A stretch of 8,542 nt of DNA from Pseudomonadota bacterium (GTDB taxonomy: Bacteria; Desulfobacterota; DSM-4660; Desulfatiglandales; B25-G16), in contig JADFWK010000023.1 in the NCBI GenBank assembly GCA_015223015.1, positions 1-8,542 on the forward strand. The letters are read 5' to 3'. A program made the position numbers and the translations under genes. Below the pieces are notes generated by a model that saw only the letters and a list, made by a program, of their open reading frames with translations, ran no database searches and had not been told where the DNA came from. The number at the start of each line of letters is the position of its first letter. Position 1 is the stretch's first letter. Of this stretch, positions 1-5,865 are shown in pieces.

Positions 1-11
1 AATGGTTTTGG

Positions 12-108
12 ATTTAGAACATTTGAATTTGGAATTTGCCCTTCGACTTCGCTCAGGGTGGTGAGCTTGTCGAACCATTTAGGGTTTAGATATTCGGATT
101 TGGAATTT
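12..108. repeat. Imperfect ~25-bp direct repeats flanking a palindrome
   Basis: Two AT-rich copies lie at about 12-37 and 84-108. Each has a TTTAGA start and an identical 11-bp end, ATTTGGAATTT (27-37 and 98-108). They bracket the palindrome at 42-74. The arrangement could reflect insertion of the palindrome between or inside copies of a simple AT-rich repeat. It is too imperfect to be called a target-site duplication. Confidence 0.5.
42..74. repeat. REP-like interrupted palindrome (TTCGAC...GTCGAA)
   Basis: Outer arms TTCGAC (42-47) and GTCGAA (69-74) pair perfectly. Inner GCTCA (51-55) and TGAGC (62-66) pair again, separated by small TT/TT internal mismatches and a 6-nt loop. This matches a short intergenic palindrome type (CTTCGAC...GCTCA...TGAGC...GTCGAAC) that recurs in many bacterial genomes. 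It is probably a dispersed repeat with no coding role. The strand is undetermined because the structure is symmetric. Confidence 0.6.
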
Positions 109-149
109 CGAAGTCCCTATAGAATCGTGATTTCATTTTACCGCATAAA

Positions 150-191
150 CTTGACATTAATCCGCCCGAAGTCTGGCGGATAAATGTTAAG
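150..191. repeat. Long stem-loop, 17-position stem with one mismatch
   Basis: Bases 150-166 pair with 175-191: sixteen of seventeen positions pair (one of them G-T), with a single A-A mismatch at 159/182. The loop is 8 nt (167-174). The GC-rich core is ATCCGCC/GGCGGAT. No T-run follows, so it does not look like an intrinsic terminator. The GGCGG/CCGCC core recalls the small palindrome at 8516-8530, so both may belong to one dispersed family. Confidence 0.6.
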
Positions 192-470
192 ATCTTGGGT
201 TATATAGACGCCTAAAGGGGCCTCTCATATCTCACACCTTGGATCACTACCTAACCAGTATTGCAAGCCTGGACCATCCGCATAGCTAATTAAACGTCTC
301 GGAATTTCTACAACTTACTGAAATTAAAAGGGTTTATTGAGGCTTGATGCTTTTGCCTCACACTTGGCCTGCCCTGGTGCGACGGGATTGGGTGATCCTG
401 TAAAGCATGTAGGCCGGTCCGAGACCATAGAATCAGCCCACTAAGTCATAAACCAGGTCTGGGCCAGGGA
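192..470. other. Unidentified non-coding block with several hairpins
   Basis: All reading frames here are short and broken on both strands, and no tRNA, tmRNA, RNase P or SRP RNA signature was recognised. Local hairpins can be seen: TGAGGC (338-343) with GCCTCA (355-360) around an 11-nt loop, and GGTC (416-419) with GACC (423-426) around CGA. Composition is more GC-rich than the AT-rich repeats on either side, so it looks like a distinct block. It could be a decayed insertion-sequence end, a structured RNA or a dispersed repeat. The sequence alone does not decide between these. Confidence 0.3.
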
Positions 471-488
471 ATAATGGAATGGTGGAAT

Positions 489-629
489 ATTGGAATGTTG
501 ATTTTAATAAGGAATTTCCTCATTTGTGAACATTTTTAGCTCCATGCCAAGAGGAATTTCCCCAATAGCCCATTTTTTCATTTCACCAGAACCCAGTATT
601 CCAAATTTCCAGTATTCCAACATTCCAAT
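489..629. repeat. Nested inverted repeats, MITE-like
   Basis: ATTGGAATGTTG (489-500) and CAACATTCCAAT (618-629) are a perfect 12-bp inverted pair about 117 bp apart. Inside them, GGAATTTCCTC (511-521) and GAGGAATTTCC (550-560) form a second pair with one mismatch. The arms are embedded in runs of GGAAT/ATTCC units (about 475-500 and 597-629). The interior has no coding capacity. The layout resembles a small non-autonomous palindromic element. No clear target duplication was seen. Confidence 0.45.
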
Positions 630-630
630 T

Positions 631-645
631 GCGGAGCGGAGCGGA
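631..645 (+). repeat. Three tandem GCGGA units
   Basis: GCGGA is repeated three times in direct succession, followed by a partial GC. It abuts the right arm of the inverted repeat at 618-629, about 70 bp before alr. It may be the frayed edge of the neighbouring element rather than a regulatory site. Confidence 0.5.
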
Positions 646-654
646 GCTAAGTTC

Positions 655-683
655 TTGGTTGGCTTCTACATAGTCCTTGAAAT
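655..683 (+). promoter_or_regulatory. Weak sigma70-like promoter candidate for alr
   Basis: TTGGTT (655-660) and TGAAAT (678-683) are 17 bp apart, with four of six matches to each consensus box. This is the best-spaced pair found just upstream of alr and would give a leader of roughly 25 nt. The match is weak, and the true promoter could lie elsewhere in the upstream repeats. Confidence 0.2.
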
Positions 684-716
684 TAGATTTGTTATGGGCT
701 AACTTAATTGGTTATT

Positions 717-1862
717 ATGAATTCGTTACCTAACACAGTAAGAATTAACCTTTCGGCCTTACAGCATAACCTATTAAAGGTGCGGGAATTCGTAGGGAAA
801 CAGACCAGAATCATGGGGATGGTTAAAGCAGATGGATATGGCCATGGACTGGTTCAGGTTGCACGGGAATTAGAGAAATTACAGATAGAATCTCTGGGAG
901 TGGACTATATCCCTGAAGCTATAAAACTGAGGGCCGAGGGAATAAAAATACCAGTCGTATTGTTACTGGGAATAAGCACATCTGAAGAGGCAAAGAAGGT
1001 CGTTGATTACAGCTTGACTCCGGTTGTCTTCGATGTGGACTCTGCGCGGTTGATCTCAGAGGAGGGCAAAAAGAGCGGGAGAGCAACCAGTATTTATGTA
1101 AAGATTGATACAGGGATGGGGAGGCTCGGCATCGACTTCAAAGAAACGGGACCTTTTCTTGAACAGGTTCTGAGCCTAAAGAGGATCAAAATTCAAGGCC
1201 TCTTCTCTCACCTCTCTGCTGCTGATCAAGAGGATACGCTCTTTACCGAGACTCAGATCAAGCATTTCAAGGAAGCCATTTCTGTCGGTAGAAGACTTGG
1301 GCTTGAGCTTACCATGAATACTCTGGCAAACAGTGCAGGTATCATCGGGTATAAAGAAGCCCATTTTGATCTGGTGAGGCCAGGTATTATGCTCTATGGT
1401 GGGCTTCCGTGTCCAGACTTCGCAGATCCCCCGGCCTTGGAGCACCTCATGACATTTTACTCCTCTGTTGTGCAGGTGAGGGAGGTTAGGGGTGGAACCC
1501 CAATTAGCTATGGCCGAACCTTTTACACGGATGGTGCCAAAAAGATAGCCATAATATCAGCAGGGTACGGTGATGGCCTCAGCAGAGCTATGAGCAATAC
1601 GGGGCAGGTATTGATTCACGGCGAAAAGGCAACGATTATTGGCAGGGTATGTATGAACCTGACAATTGCTGATGTAACCTCAATCAAAGACATAAAAAAG
1701 GGAGACAAGGTACTTTTCTTGGGTGAGGATAAAGGAAATAGGATCACCGCTGACGATATGGCCCGCTGGGCCAATACGATCTCGTATGAGATCTTTTGCT
1801 CCCTCGGAAGCAGAAACACACGGGAATATGTTTATGAAAAAGAAGTTAAGTACAATTCTTAA
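717..1862 (+). CDS. alr: Alanine racemase
   Basis: PLP-dependent racemase (381 aa) interconverting L- and D-alanine, which supplies D-Ala for peptidoglycan in the cytoplasm. The sequence shows the PLP-lysine motif VKADGYGHG (Lys37), the DTGMGRLG segment with Lys129 and Arg136 (Lys129 aligns with the carbamylated lysine of characterised enzymes), the LFSHLSAAD region with His165, VRPG with Arg221, and ISYGRTF with catalytic Tyr265. The C-terminus ends in the usual LGSRNTREY-type segment. Length is normal for the family. ATG 717 is preferred over an in-frame TTG at 708, and neither has a good Shine-Dalgarno. Its 3' end overlaps argS by 29 nt, which implies cotranslation. An oddity is RVCMN, with Asn314 where the family usually has Asp. 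Confidence 0.95.
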   Translation: MNSLPNTVRINLSALQHNLLKVREFVGKQTRIMGMVKADGYGHGLVQVARELEKLQIESLGVDYIPEAIKLRAEGIKIPVVLLLGISTSEEAKKVVDYSLTPVVFDVDSARLISEEGKKSGRATSIYVKIDTGMGRLGIDFKETGPFLEQVLSLKRIKIQGLFSHLSAADQEDTLFTETQIKHFKEAISVGRRLGLELTMNTLANSAGIIGYKEAHFDLVRPGIMLYGGLPCPDFADPPALEHLMTFYSSVVQVREVRGGTPISYGRTFYTDGAKKIAIISAGYGDGLSRAMSNTGQVLIHGEKATIIGRVCMNLTIADVTSIKDIKKGDKVLFLGEDKGNRITADDMARWANTISYEIFCSLGSRNTREYVYEKEVKYNS

Positions 1863-3492
1863 AGATACCTTGGATCTCTGTTTCAGGGAGGGGTATCTTA
1901 AACAAGCACCCATCCCGGAGTTTGTTATTGAGGTTCCTCATAACCCCGATCATGGACATTTCGCCACTAACCTGGCAATGACCCTTGCTGGAGAACAAAA
2001 GAACTCACCCCACAAAATAGCTGAGATCATTATCCAGCATTTGATGGATCATGATCATTTCATCTTAAAGGCCGAGATGGGTGGTGCCGGTTTTATAAAT
2101 TTTTTTGTAGCAAGAGAACAATGGCATAGTCTCCTTATCCAGGTTGCTGAGCTCGGGGATGATTATGGTCGGAGCTCCCTCGGAAAAGGGGAAAAAATCA
2201 TGGTAGAGTTTGTAAGTGCTAATCCTACTGGCCCCCTCCATCTCGGCCATGGTCGTGGAGCAGCCTTAGGGGATACACTATGCCGAATCCTAAGTTTTTG
2301 TGGTTATGATGCCAGGAGGGAATTCTATATTAATGATGCAGGCCTACAGATCAAGCTCCTTGGCAAATCCATTTATAGCAGGTGGAGGCAGTTCTCTGAT
2401 CCATCCTATCCCTTCCCTGAAGATGGTTATCGAGGTGATTACATTGAGGAGTTGGCCCTTGATATTGCTCAGAAACAAGACCTTGAAAATCTCTCAGTTG
2501 ATGAGGCAATAGATTTATTATCTGAACTGGGAAAAGATAAGATGCTCAAGGAGCTCAAGGAAGACCTTGCTGATTTCAGAGTGAATTTTGACCTCTGGTA
2601 TAAGGAAACAGATCTCTACTCATCAGGTAAAATCGATCAGACAATCAAATTGATTGAAAAGAGGGGCCTGCTTTTTGAAGAGGGTGGAGCACTATGGATT
2701 AAAACCACCCCTTTTGGTGACGACAAAGACCGGGTCCTTCGCAAGAAAGATGGTGAATTTACCTATTTCGCTTCGGATATATCATACCATCTTGATAAAT
2801 GGGAAAGGGGGTTTAAGAAGGTAATAAACATCTGGGGGGCAGATCATCACGGCTATGTAAACAGGGTTCAGGCTGCTCTCATGGCACAAGGAATTCCCCA
2901 GGGTTGGCTGGAGGTCCTCCTGATCCAATTGGTCAAGCTTTGGGAAGGCGGAACCGAAGTAAAGATGTCAAAGAGATCAGGTAGGTATGTCGCGTTAAAA
3001 GAACTTGTAGATGACGTTGGCGTTGATGCAGTACGATTTGTCTTTTTGAGCAAAGACCATAACTCCCCACTTGATTTTGATATGGATCTGGTCAAAAGGA
3101 AGGATAGTGAAAATCCCGTATACTATGTCCAATATGCTCACGCCCGAATCTGCAGCATCTTTAGGAAGGCAGCTGAGGCGAGCATCAATCTTCCTGAAGA
3201 CCCTGGTCCATGCCTCGAAAAACTGGTGTTAGATGAAGAAATAGCCCTCATCAGAAAAATGAGCGAATTTCCGTCCCTCATCGAGGAGATTGCATCTACC
3301 TCAGAACCCCACAGGCTCACCTATTATCTAATAGAGCTAGCCGGCAGCTTTCATAGATACTACAATAAACACAGGGTCATCAGTAACGATAGGGCCTTAA
3401 GCCAGGCGAGGCTCTGCTTATCTTTAGGGGTAAAGATTCTCATCAAAAATGGCCTTAACCTCTTGGGCCTCAGTGCGCCTGAAATAATGTGA
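1834..3492 (+). CDS. argS: Arginyl-tRNA synthetase
   Basis: Class I aminoacyl-tRNA synthetase (552 aa) charging tRNA-Arg with arginine. Domains: an N-terminal tRNA-recognition (Add-1) domain in about residues 1-105; a catalytic Rossmann core with the HIGH-type motif HLGH at 136-139 inside PTGPLHLGHGRG, and a canonical KMSKR at 377-381; then an all-helical DALR anticodon-binding domain from about 427 (YYVQYAHAR) to the C-terminus. Length is typical. The frame is open further upstream to a GTG at 1723, but that part overlaps alr and is not ArgRS-like. ATG 1834 (MKKKL) has a GGGA element 8 nt upstream and is preferred over ATG 1828. It lies between alr and the SPOR gene in one operon-like run. 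Confidence 0.95.
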   Translation: MKKKLSTILKDTLDLCFREGYLKQAPIPEFVIEVPHNPDHGHFATNLAMTLAGEQKNSPHKIAEIIIQHLMDHDHFILKAEMGGAGFINFFVAREQWHSLLIQVAELGDDYGRSSLGKGEKIMVEFVSANPTGPLHLGHGRGAALGDTLCRILSFCGYDARREFYINDAGLQIKLLGKSIYSRWRQFSDPSYPFPEDGYRGDYIEELALDIAQKQDLENLSVDEAIDLLSELGKDKMLKELKEDLADFRVNFDLWYKETDLYSSGKIDQTIKLIEKRGLLFEEGGALWIKTTPFGDDKDRVLRKKDGEFTYFASDISYHLDKWERGFKKVINIWGADHHGYVNRVQAALMAQGIPQGWLEVLLIQLVKLWEGGTEVKMSKRSGRYVALKELVDDVGVDAVRFVFLSKDHNSPLDFDMDLVKRKDSENPVYYVQYAHARICSIFRKAAEASINLPEDPGPCLEKLVLDEEIALIRKMSEFPSLIEEIASTSEPHRLTYYLIELAGSFHRYYNKHRVISNDRALSQARLCLSLGVKILIKNGLNLLGLSAPEIM

Positions 3493-3501
3493 TTGAAGAC
3501 A

Positions 3502-4122
3502 ATGGCTAACAAAAAATCCTCTTCAAAAAAGATAAAGAAGAGATACACGTTTCGACCAACTATCGGTTCTCTCTTTTTGTTTTGCTTCGGTCTGATCTTT
3601 GTTCTAGCCTGGGTATTTTGCTTAGGTGTTATTGTTGGCAGGAACTTCCTGCCAATAGCCTTTGATACCTTTTCCCGAACCAAGGAAACGGTTGTGGAGG
3701 TTAAGGAAAAGAAAACGACTGATCACGTAGAGCCGATCAAAGAAGAAGAACTTACCTTCTATGATCAACTCGTTAACAAAAAAGAGAGGGCCAAGGAAGA
3801 GATAACCTCACAGGTCTCTGTGAAAGAGCCCGACAGGAAAAGAAAGCAGACACAGGTCTGGCAAGGAGAAGAGGACTCACACCACTATAGCGTTCAGGTA
3901 ATTGCACTCAAAGACAAAGAGAAAACCGAACAAATGGTGAAGAGATTGAGCAGCTTGGGCTATCAAGCTTACTATTATCAAACACTGATTAATGGTGAGA
4001 CCTTTTATAGGGTTCGCTGTGGTCCATTCTATACCATACGGGAGGCGAAAAAGTATGCCAAAAGACTGGCTGATAGAGAGGGTCTCAAACCCTTTGTCGT
4101 ATATCCAAGCAAAACTGACTAG
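3502..4122 (+). CDS. Membrane-anchored SPOR-domain protein
   Basis: Bitopic inner-membrane protein (206 aa) with FtsN-like architecture. Residues 1-18 are short and strongly basic (cytoplasmic). About 21-45 is one hydrophobic helix ending in GVIVGRN. About 60-125 is a charged periplasmic linker containing LTFYDQL (84-90). About 127-203 is a SPOR domain beginning HYSVQVIAL and including a YRVRCGPF core. SPOR domains bind glycan strands stripped of stem peptides at division sites, so a role in septal wall remodelling or division is inferred. It starts 9 nt after argS. An in-frame TTG at 3493 is possible, but ATG 3502 is preferred. The Shine-Dalgarno is weak (GAAG), consistent with translational coupling. 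It is not called ftsN because SPOR proteins are multigene and the linker is not diagnostic. Confidence 0.88.
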   Translation: MANKKSSSKKIKKRYTFRPTIGSLFLFCFGLIFVLAWVFCLGVIVGRNFLPIAFDTFSRTKETVVEVKEKKTTDHVEPIKEEELTFYDQLVNKKERAKEEITSQVSVKEPDRKRKQTQVWQGEEDSHHYSVQVIALKDKEKTEQMVKRLSSLGYQAYYYQTLINGETFYRVRCGPFYTIREAKKYAKRLADREGLKPFVVYPSKTD

Positions 4123-4309
4123 TGTTTGTTGTGTGTATTCAAATGAAGAACAAGTAACAGCTAACCTGCAAAGATGATAATACATGGTTCCTTTGATCTG
4201 GTGATGAGTTTCCGCTGAAACCCAGCAATAATGAACAAACCAATACGGTAGTGAGCCTGGCAGATCTTCAAACAACAAACTCCCTTCAAAAATGAACTGA
4301 GCATTTCCC

Positions 4310-4537
4310 ATGGAAAAGGCAGAGATAGCAGAAATCATAATTGATCGCCTGAACAAGTGGCCAGGAGTGGAATTTGAGATTTTTTTCTCTCGGAAAAAGA
4401 TAATATCTTTGGAAATTAAAAAGGGTCACATGAATCATTTCCGCTCATCACAGGAGGTGGAAAATGATCTGAGATTCTTTGGGAGGCTCGGTGCACCGTC
4501 GGTGTTGCTGGAGGAGACAATTATCAGCGGATTTTAA
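4310..4537 (+). pseudogene. Probable remnant of a TldD/PmbA-type metallopeptidase (N-terminal part only)
   Basis: 75-codon ORF. By eye it follows the first strand-rich domain of TldD/PmbA proteins: an N-terminal helix (EIAEIIIDRL), then EFEIFFSRKKIISLEIKKG and the segment leading to [12 protein letters not shown], comparable with the family's EVxVxxxxxxSVxVxxGxVE...LGixVxxxxRxGxAS pattern. Family members are about 440-480 aa, and the metal-binding domain is absent. No Shine-Dalgarno precedes ATG 4310, and an in-frame TGA lies at 4298-4300. The other two frames after residue 60 give no continuation of the family, and tatA begins 14 nt later, so an internal deletion is likelier than a simple frameshift. 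Alternatively it is a genuine small protein of unknown function. The homology call was made without a search. Confidence 0.4.
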
Positions 4538-4551
4538 ACAGGAGACCACTT

Positions 4552-4896
4552 ATGTTCGGCATAGGCATGCCTGAATTGATCATTATTTTTGTGATTGCCT
4601 TGATTATTATCGGACCAAAGAAGTTGCCTGACCTGGCCAGAGCCCTCGGTAAGGGGTTAGCCGAGTTCAGAAAAGCAACCGACCAGTTAAAGGCAAATCT
4701 CGATATGGACGACGTTGAGGACGAACTTAAAGGGGTGAAGGAGGATTTGGCCGACTCTGTGAGCGGTCTACTAGACGTATCCGAAACAGAAGAGGAAACA
4801 AAACCCAAAGACCCGGTAACACCGGAAACTAGTAAAGAGGAAAACAGCGATAGGGTTACGGAGAAAGTTACGGAGAAAAAAGAGGATGACCGATGA
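4552..4896 (+). CDS. tatA: Sec-independent translocase subunit, TatA/TatB family
   Basis: Small Tat subunit (114 aa). It has a short N-terminal membrane helix (about residues 6-20), the hinge IGPKKLP (20-26), an amphipathic helix (about 27-48, [18 protein letters not shown]), then a long, highly charged cytoplasmic tail. Together with TatC it exports folded twin-arginine substrates. Glu8 and IGPKKLP (no Phe before the Gly) are closer to TatB than to E. coli TatA, while the GMPEL start is common in TatA/E-type proteins. It could be TatB or a dual-function subunit, so the symbol is provisional. AGGAG at 4540-4544 sits 7 nt before ATG, a strong ribosome binding site. It overlaps tatC by 11 nt. 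The tail carries a 12-bp tandem duplication. Confidence 0.88.
   Translation: MFGIGMPELIIIFVIALIIIGPKKLPDLARALGKGLAEFRKATDQLKANLDMDDVEDELKGVKEDLADSVSGLLDVSETEEETKPKDPVTPETSKEENSDRVTEKVTEKKEDDR
4855..4878 (+). repeat. 12-bp in-frame tandem duplication in tatA
   Basis: GTTACGGAGAAA occurs twice back to back, encoding VTEK VTEK in the disordered tail of the TatA/B protein. The duplication keeps frame and ends just before the tatC start. It leaves a GGAG (4872-4875) upstream of tatC ATG 4886, which may serve as its Shine-Dalgarno. Confidence 0.8.
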
Positions 4897-5632
4897 AAAA
4901 CAGCCATTCTTGGCCCATTTAGATGAGCTCAGAAAAAGACTAATCGTTTGTGCAATAGCTGTAGGTGCCGGATTTGCTATTTCCTATATCTTTTCCAAAC
5001 ATCTCTTCTCTTATCTCATTCTGCCCCTAACCAAAGTTCTTCCTGACGAGAGCACACTTATCTTTACCAGCCTCCCCGAGATGTTTATCGCCTATATCAA
5101 GGTAGCCCTCATTGCTGGTATTATCTTAGCTTTACCTGTCATCTTCTATGAGCTCTGGATGTTTGTAGCACCTGCCCTCTACCGGAGAGAAAAAGGATAT
5201 GTTGTCCCTTTTGTCGTGTTTTCCACCATCCTCTTCGTTGTCGGCTCTTTGTTTGGTTACTTTGTTGTTTTTCCTTATGGTTTTAAGTTTTTTATAGGTT
5301 TTGCAACTGAAGACATCCAGGCACTTCCGTCTGTAAAGCAGTATTTCTCATTTGCCATTAGGCTACTTTTGGCATTTGGTTTGGTTTTTGAAATGCCTGT
5401 TGCCGTCCTCTTCTTGACCAAGATCGGCCTAATCACGCCAGAGTCGATGAAAAAATACCGCAAGTTTGCCATCTTGGGTTCATTTGTCTTGTCTGCAATC
5501 CTAACCCCGCCGGATGTTGCTACCCAACTAATGATGGCACTGCCTATCATCACCCTTTATGAGCTCAGTATTCTCCTTAGCAGAGGAGTCTATCGAAAAA
5601 AGCAGAAAGATTCTCATGCGGCAGGATCCTGA
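4886..5632 (+). CDS. tatC: Sec-independent protein translocase TatC
   Basis: Polytopic inner-membrane receptor (248 aa) for twin-arginine signal peptides. The sequence has the N-terminal cytoplasmic [12 protein letters not shown] motif with Glu14, six hydrophobic segments, the loop motif [17 protein letters not shown] with Glu102, and the second half [19 protein letters not shown] followed by [10 protein letters not shown] with Asp210. These correspond to the signal-peptide-binding and conserved acidic sites known in E. coli TatC (Glu15, Glu103, Asp211). Length is typical. The start overlaps the end of tatA by 11 nt, so translational coupling is likely. No obvious intrinsic terminator follows; a small hairpin at 5650-5663 lacks a T-run. 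Confidence 0.95.
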   Translation: MTDEKQPFLAHLDELRKRLIVCAIAVGAGFAISYIFSKHLFSYLILPLTKVLPDESTLIFTSLPEMFIAYIKVALIAGIILALPVIFYELWMFVAPALYRREKGYVVPFVVFSTILFVVGSLFGYFVVFPYGFKFFIGFATEDIQALPSVKQYFSFAIRLLLAFGLVFEMPVAVLFLTKIGLITPESMKKYRKFAILGSFVLSAILTPPDVATQLMMALPIITLYELSILLSRGVYRKKQKDSHAAGS

Positions 5633-5688
5633 TCGCTCGCAAACCACCAGTTCTCACAAGAACAGAGAAAACCTCCTATGAACTCAGA

Positions 5689-5719
5689 TTGACACACCCC
5701 TATCATTCCACCCTGCATT
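5689..5719 (+). promoter_or_regulatory. Possible promoter in the 233-bp gap before the gspE-like gene
   Basis: A perfect -35 hexamer TTGACA (5689-5694) is followed by only a poor -10 match (TGCATT at 5714-5719, with a long 19-bp spacer). A start here would give a leader of about 140 nt. The gap makes an independent promoter for the downstream gene plausible, but this exact site is weakly supported. Confidence 0.22.
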
Positions 5720-5726
5720 TTTTCCT

Positions 5727-5741
5727 AAGAATGCAATTCTT
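5727..5741. repeat. Short perfect inverted repeat in the gspE-like leader
   Basis: AAGAAT (5727-5732) and ATTCTT (5736-5741) surround GCA. It lies just downstream of the TTGACA candidate, where an operator could sit, but 6-bp arms in AT-rich DNA can occur by chance. Confidence 0.3.
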
Positions 5742-5865
5742 CTCAGACATATATCATCAGGCTGTTGCCCAATAGTATTCCGAACGAAAGCCAACATTTC
5801 CTCCTAAAGTGTTAACTGGAGCAAACCGATAAGGGTAAAGAGAACACCGAGTCAGGAGCGAGGGC

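Noticed and set aside
138..283. Possible minus-strand coding remnant in the left repeat region
   Set aside because: An apparent coherent reading disappeared on careful re-reading of the complement; the frames carry multiple stops.
708..716. TTG start for alr three codons upstream of ATG
   Set aside because: It has no better ribosome binding site, and ATG 717 gives normal family length. TTG cannot be fully excluded.
1723..1833. N-terminal extension of argS from a GTG at 1723
   Set aside because: The extra 37 codons overlap conserved alr sequence and do not resemble ArgRS. ATG 1834 with GGGA upstream gives a normal-length protein.
4208..4221. GTTTC-CGCT-GAAAC hairpin after the SPOR gene as a terminator
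   Set aside because: The stem is only 5 bp, AT-rich, and not followed by a T-run.
4124..4280. Long-range pair GTTTGTTG (4124-4131) / CAACAAAC (4273-4280) bracketing the gap
   Set aside because: An 8-bp low-complexity match over 140 bp is expected by chance. There is no element-like interior.
3877..4356. 159-codon open frame on the minus strand spanning the SPOR gene end and the gap to 4310
   Set aside because: It is antisense to a well-supported SPOR domain, shows no recognisable domain and no ribosome binding site. Its openness across the gap is not enough evidence.
5650..5663. GTTCT-CACA-AGAAC hairpin after tatC as a terminator
   Set aside because: Short stem with no T-run (A-rich sequence follows), so not convincing as an intrinsic terminator.
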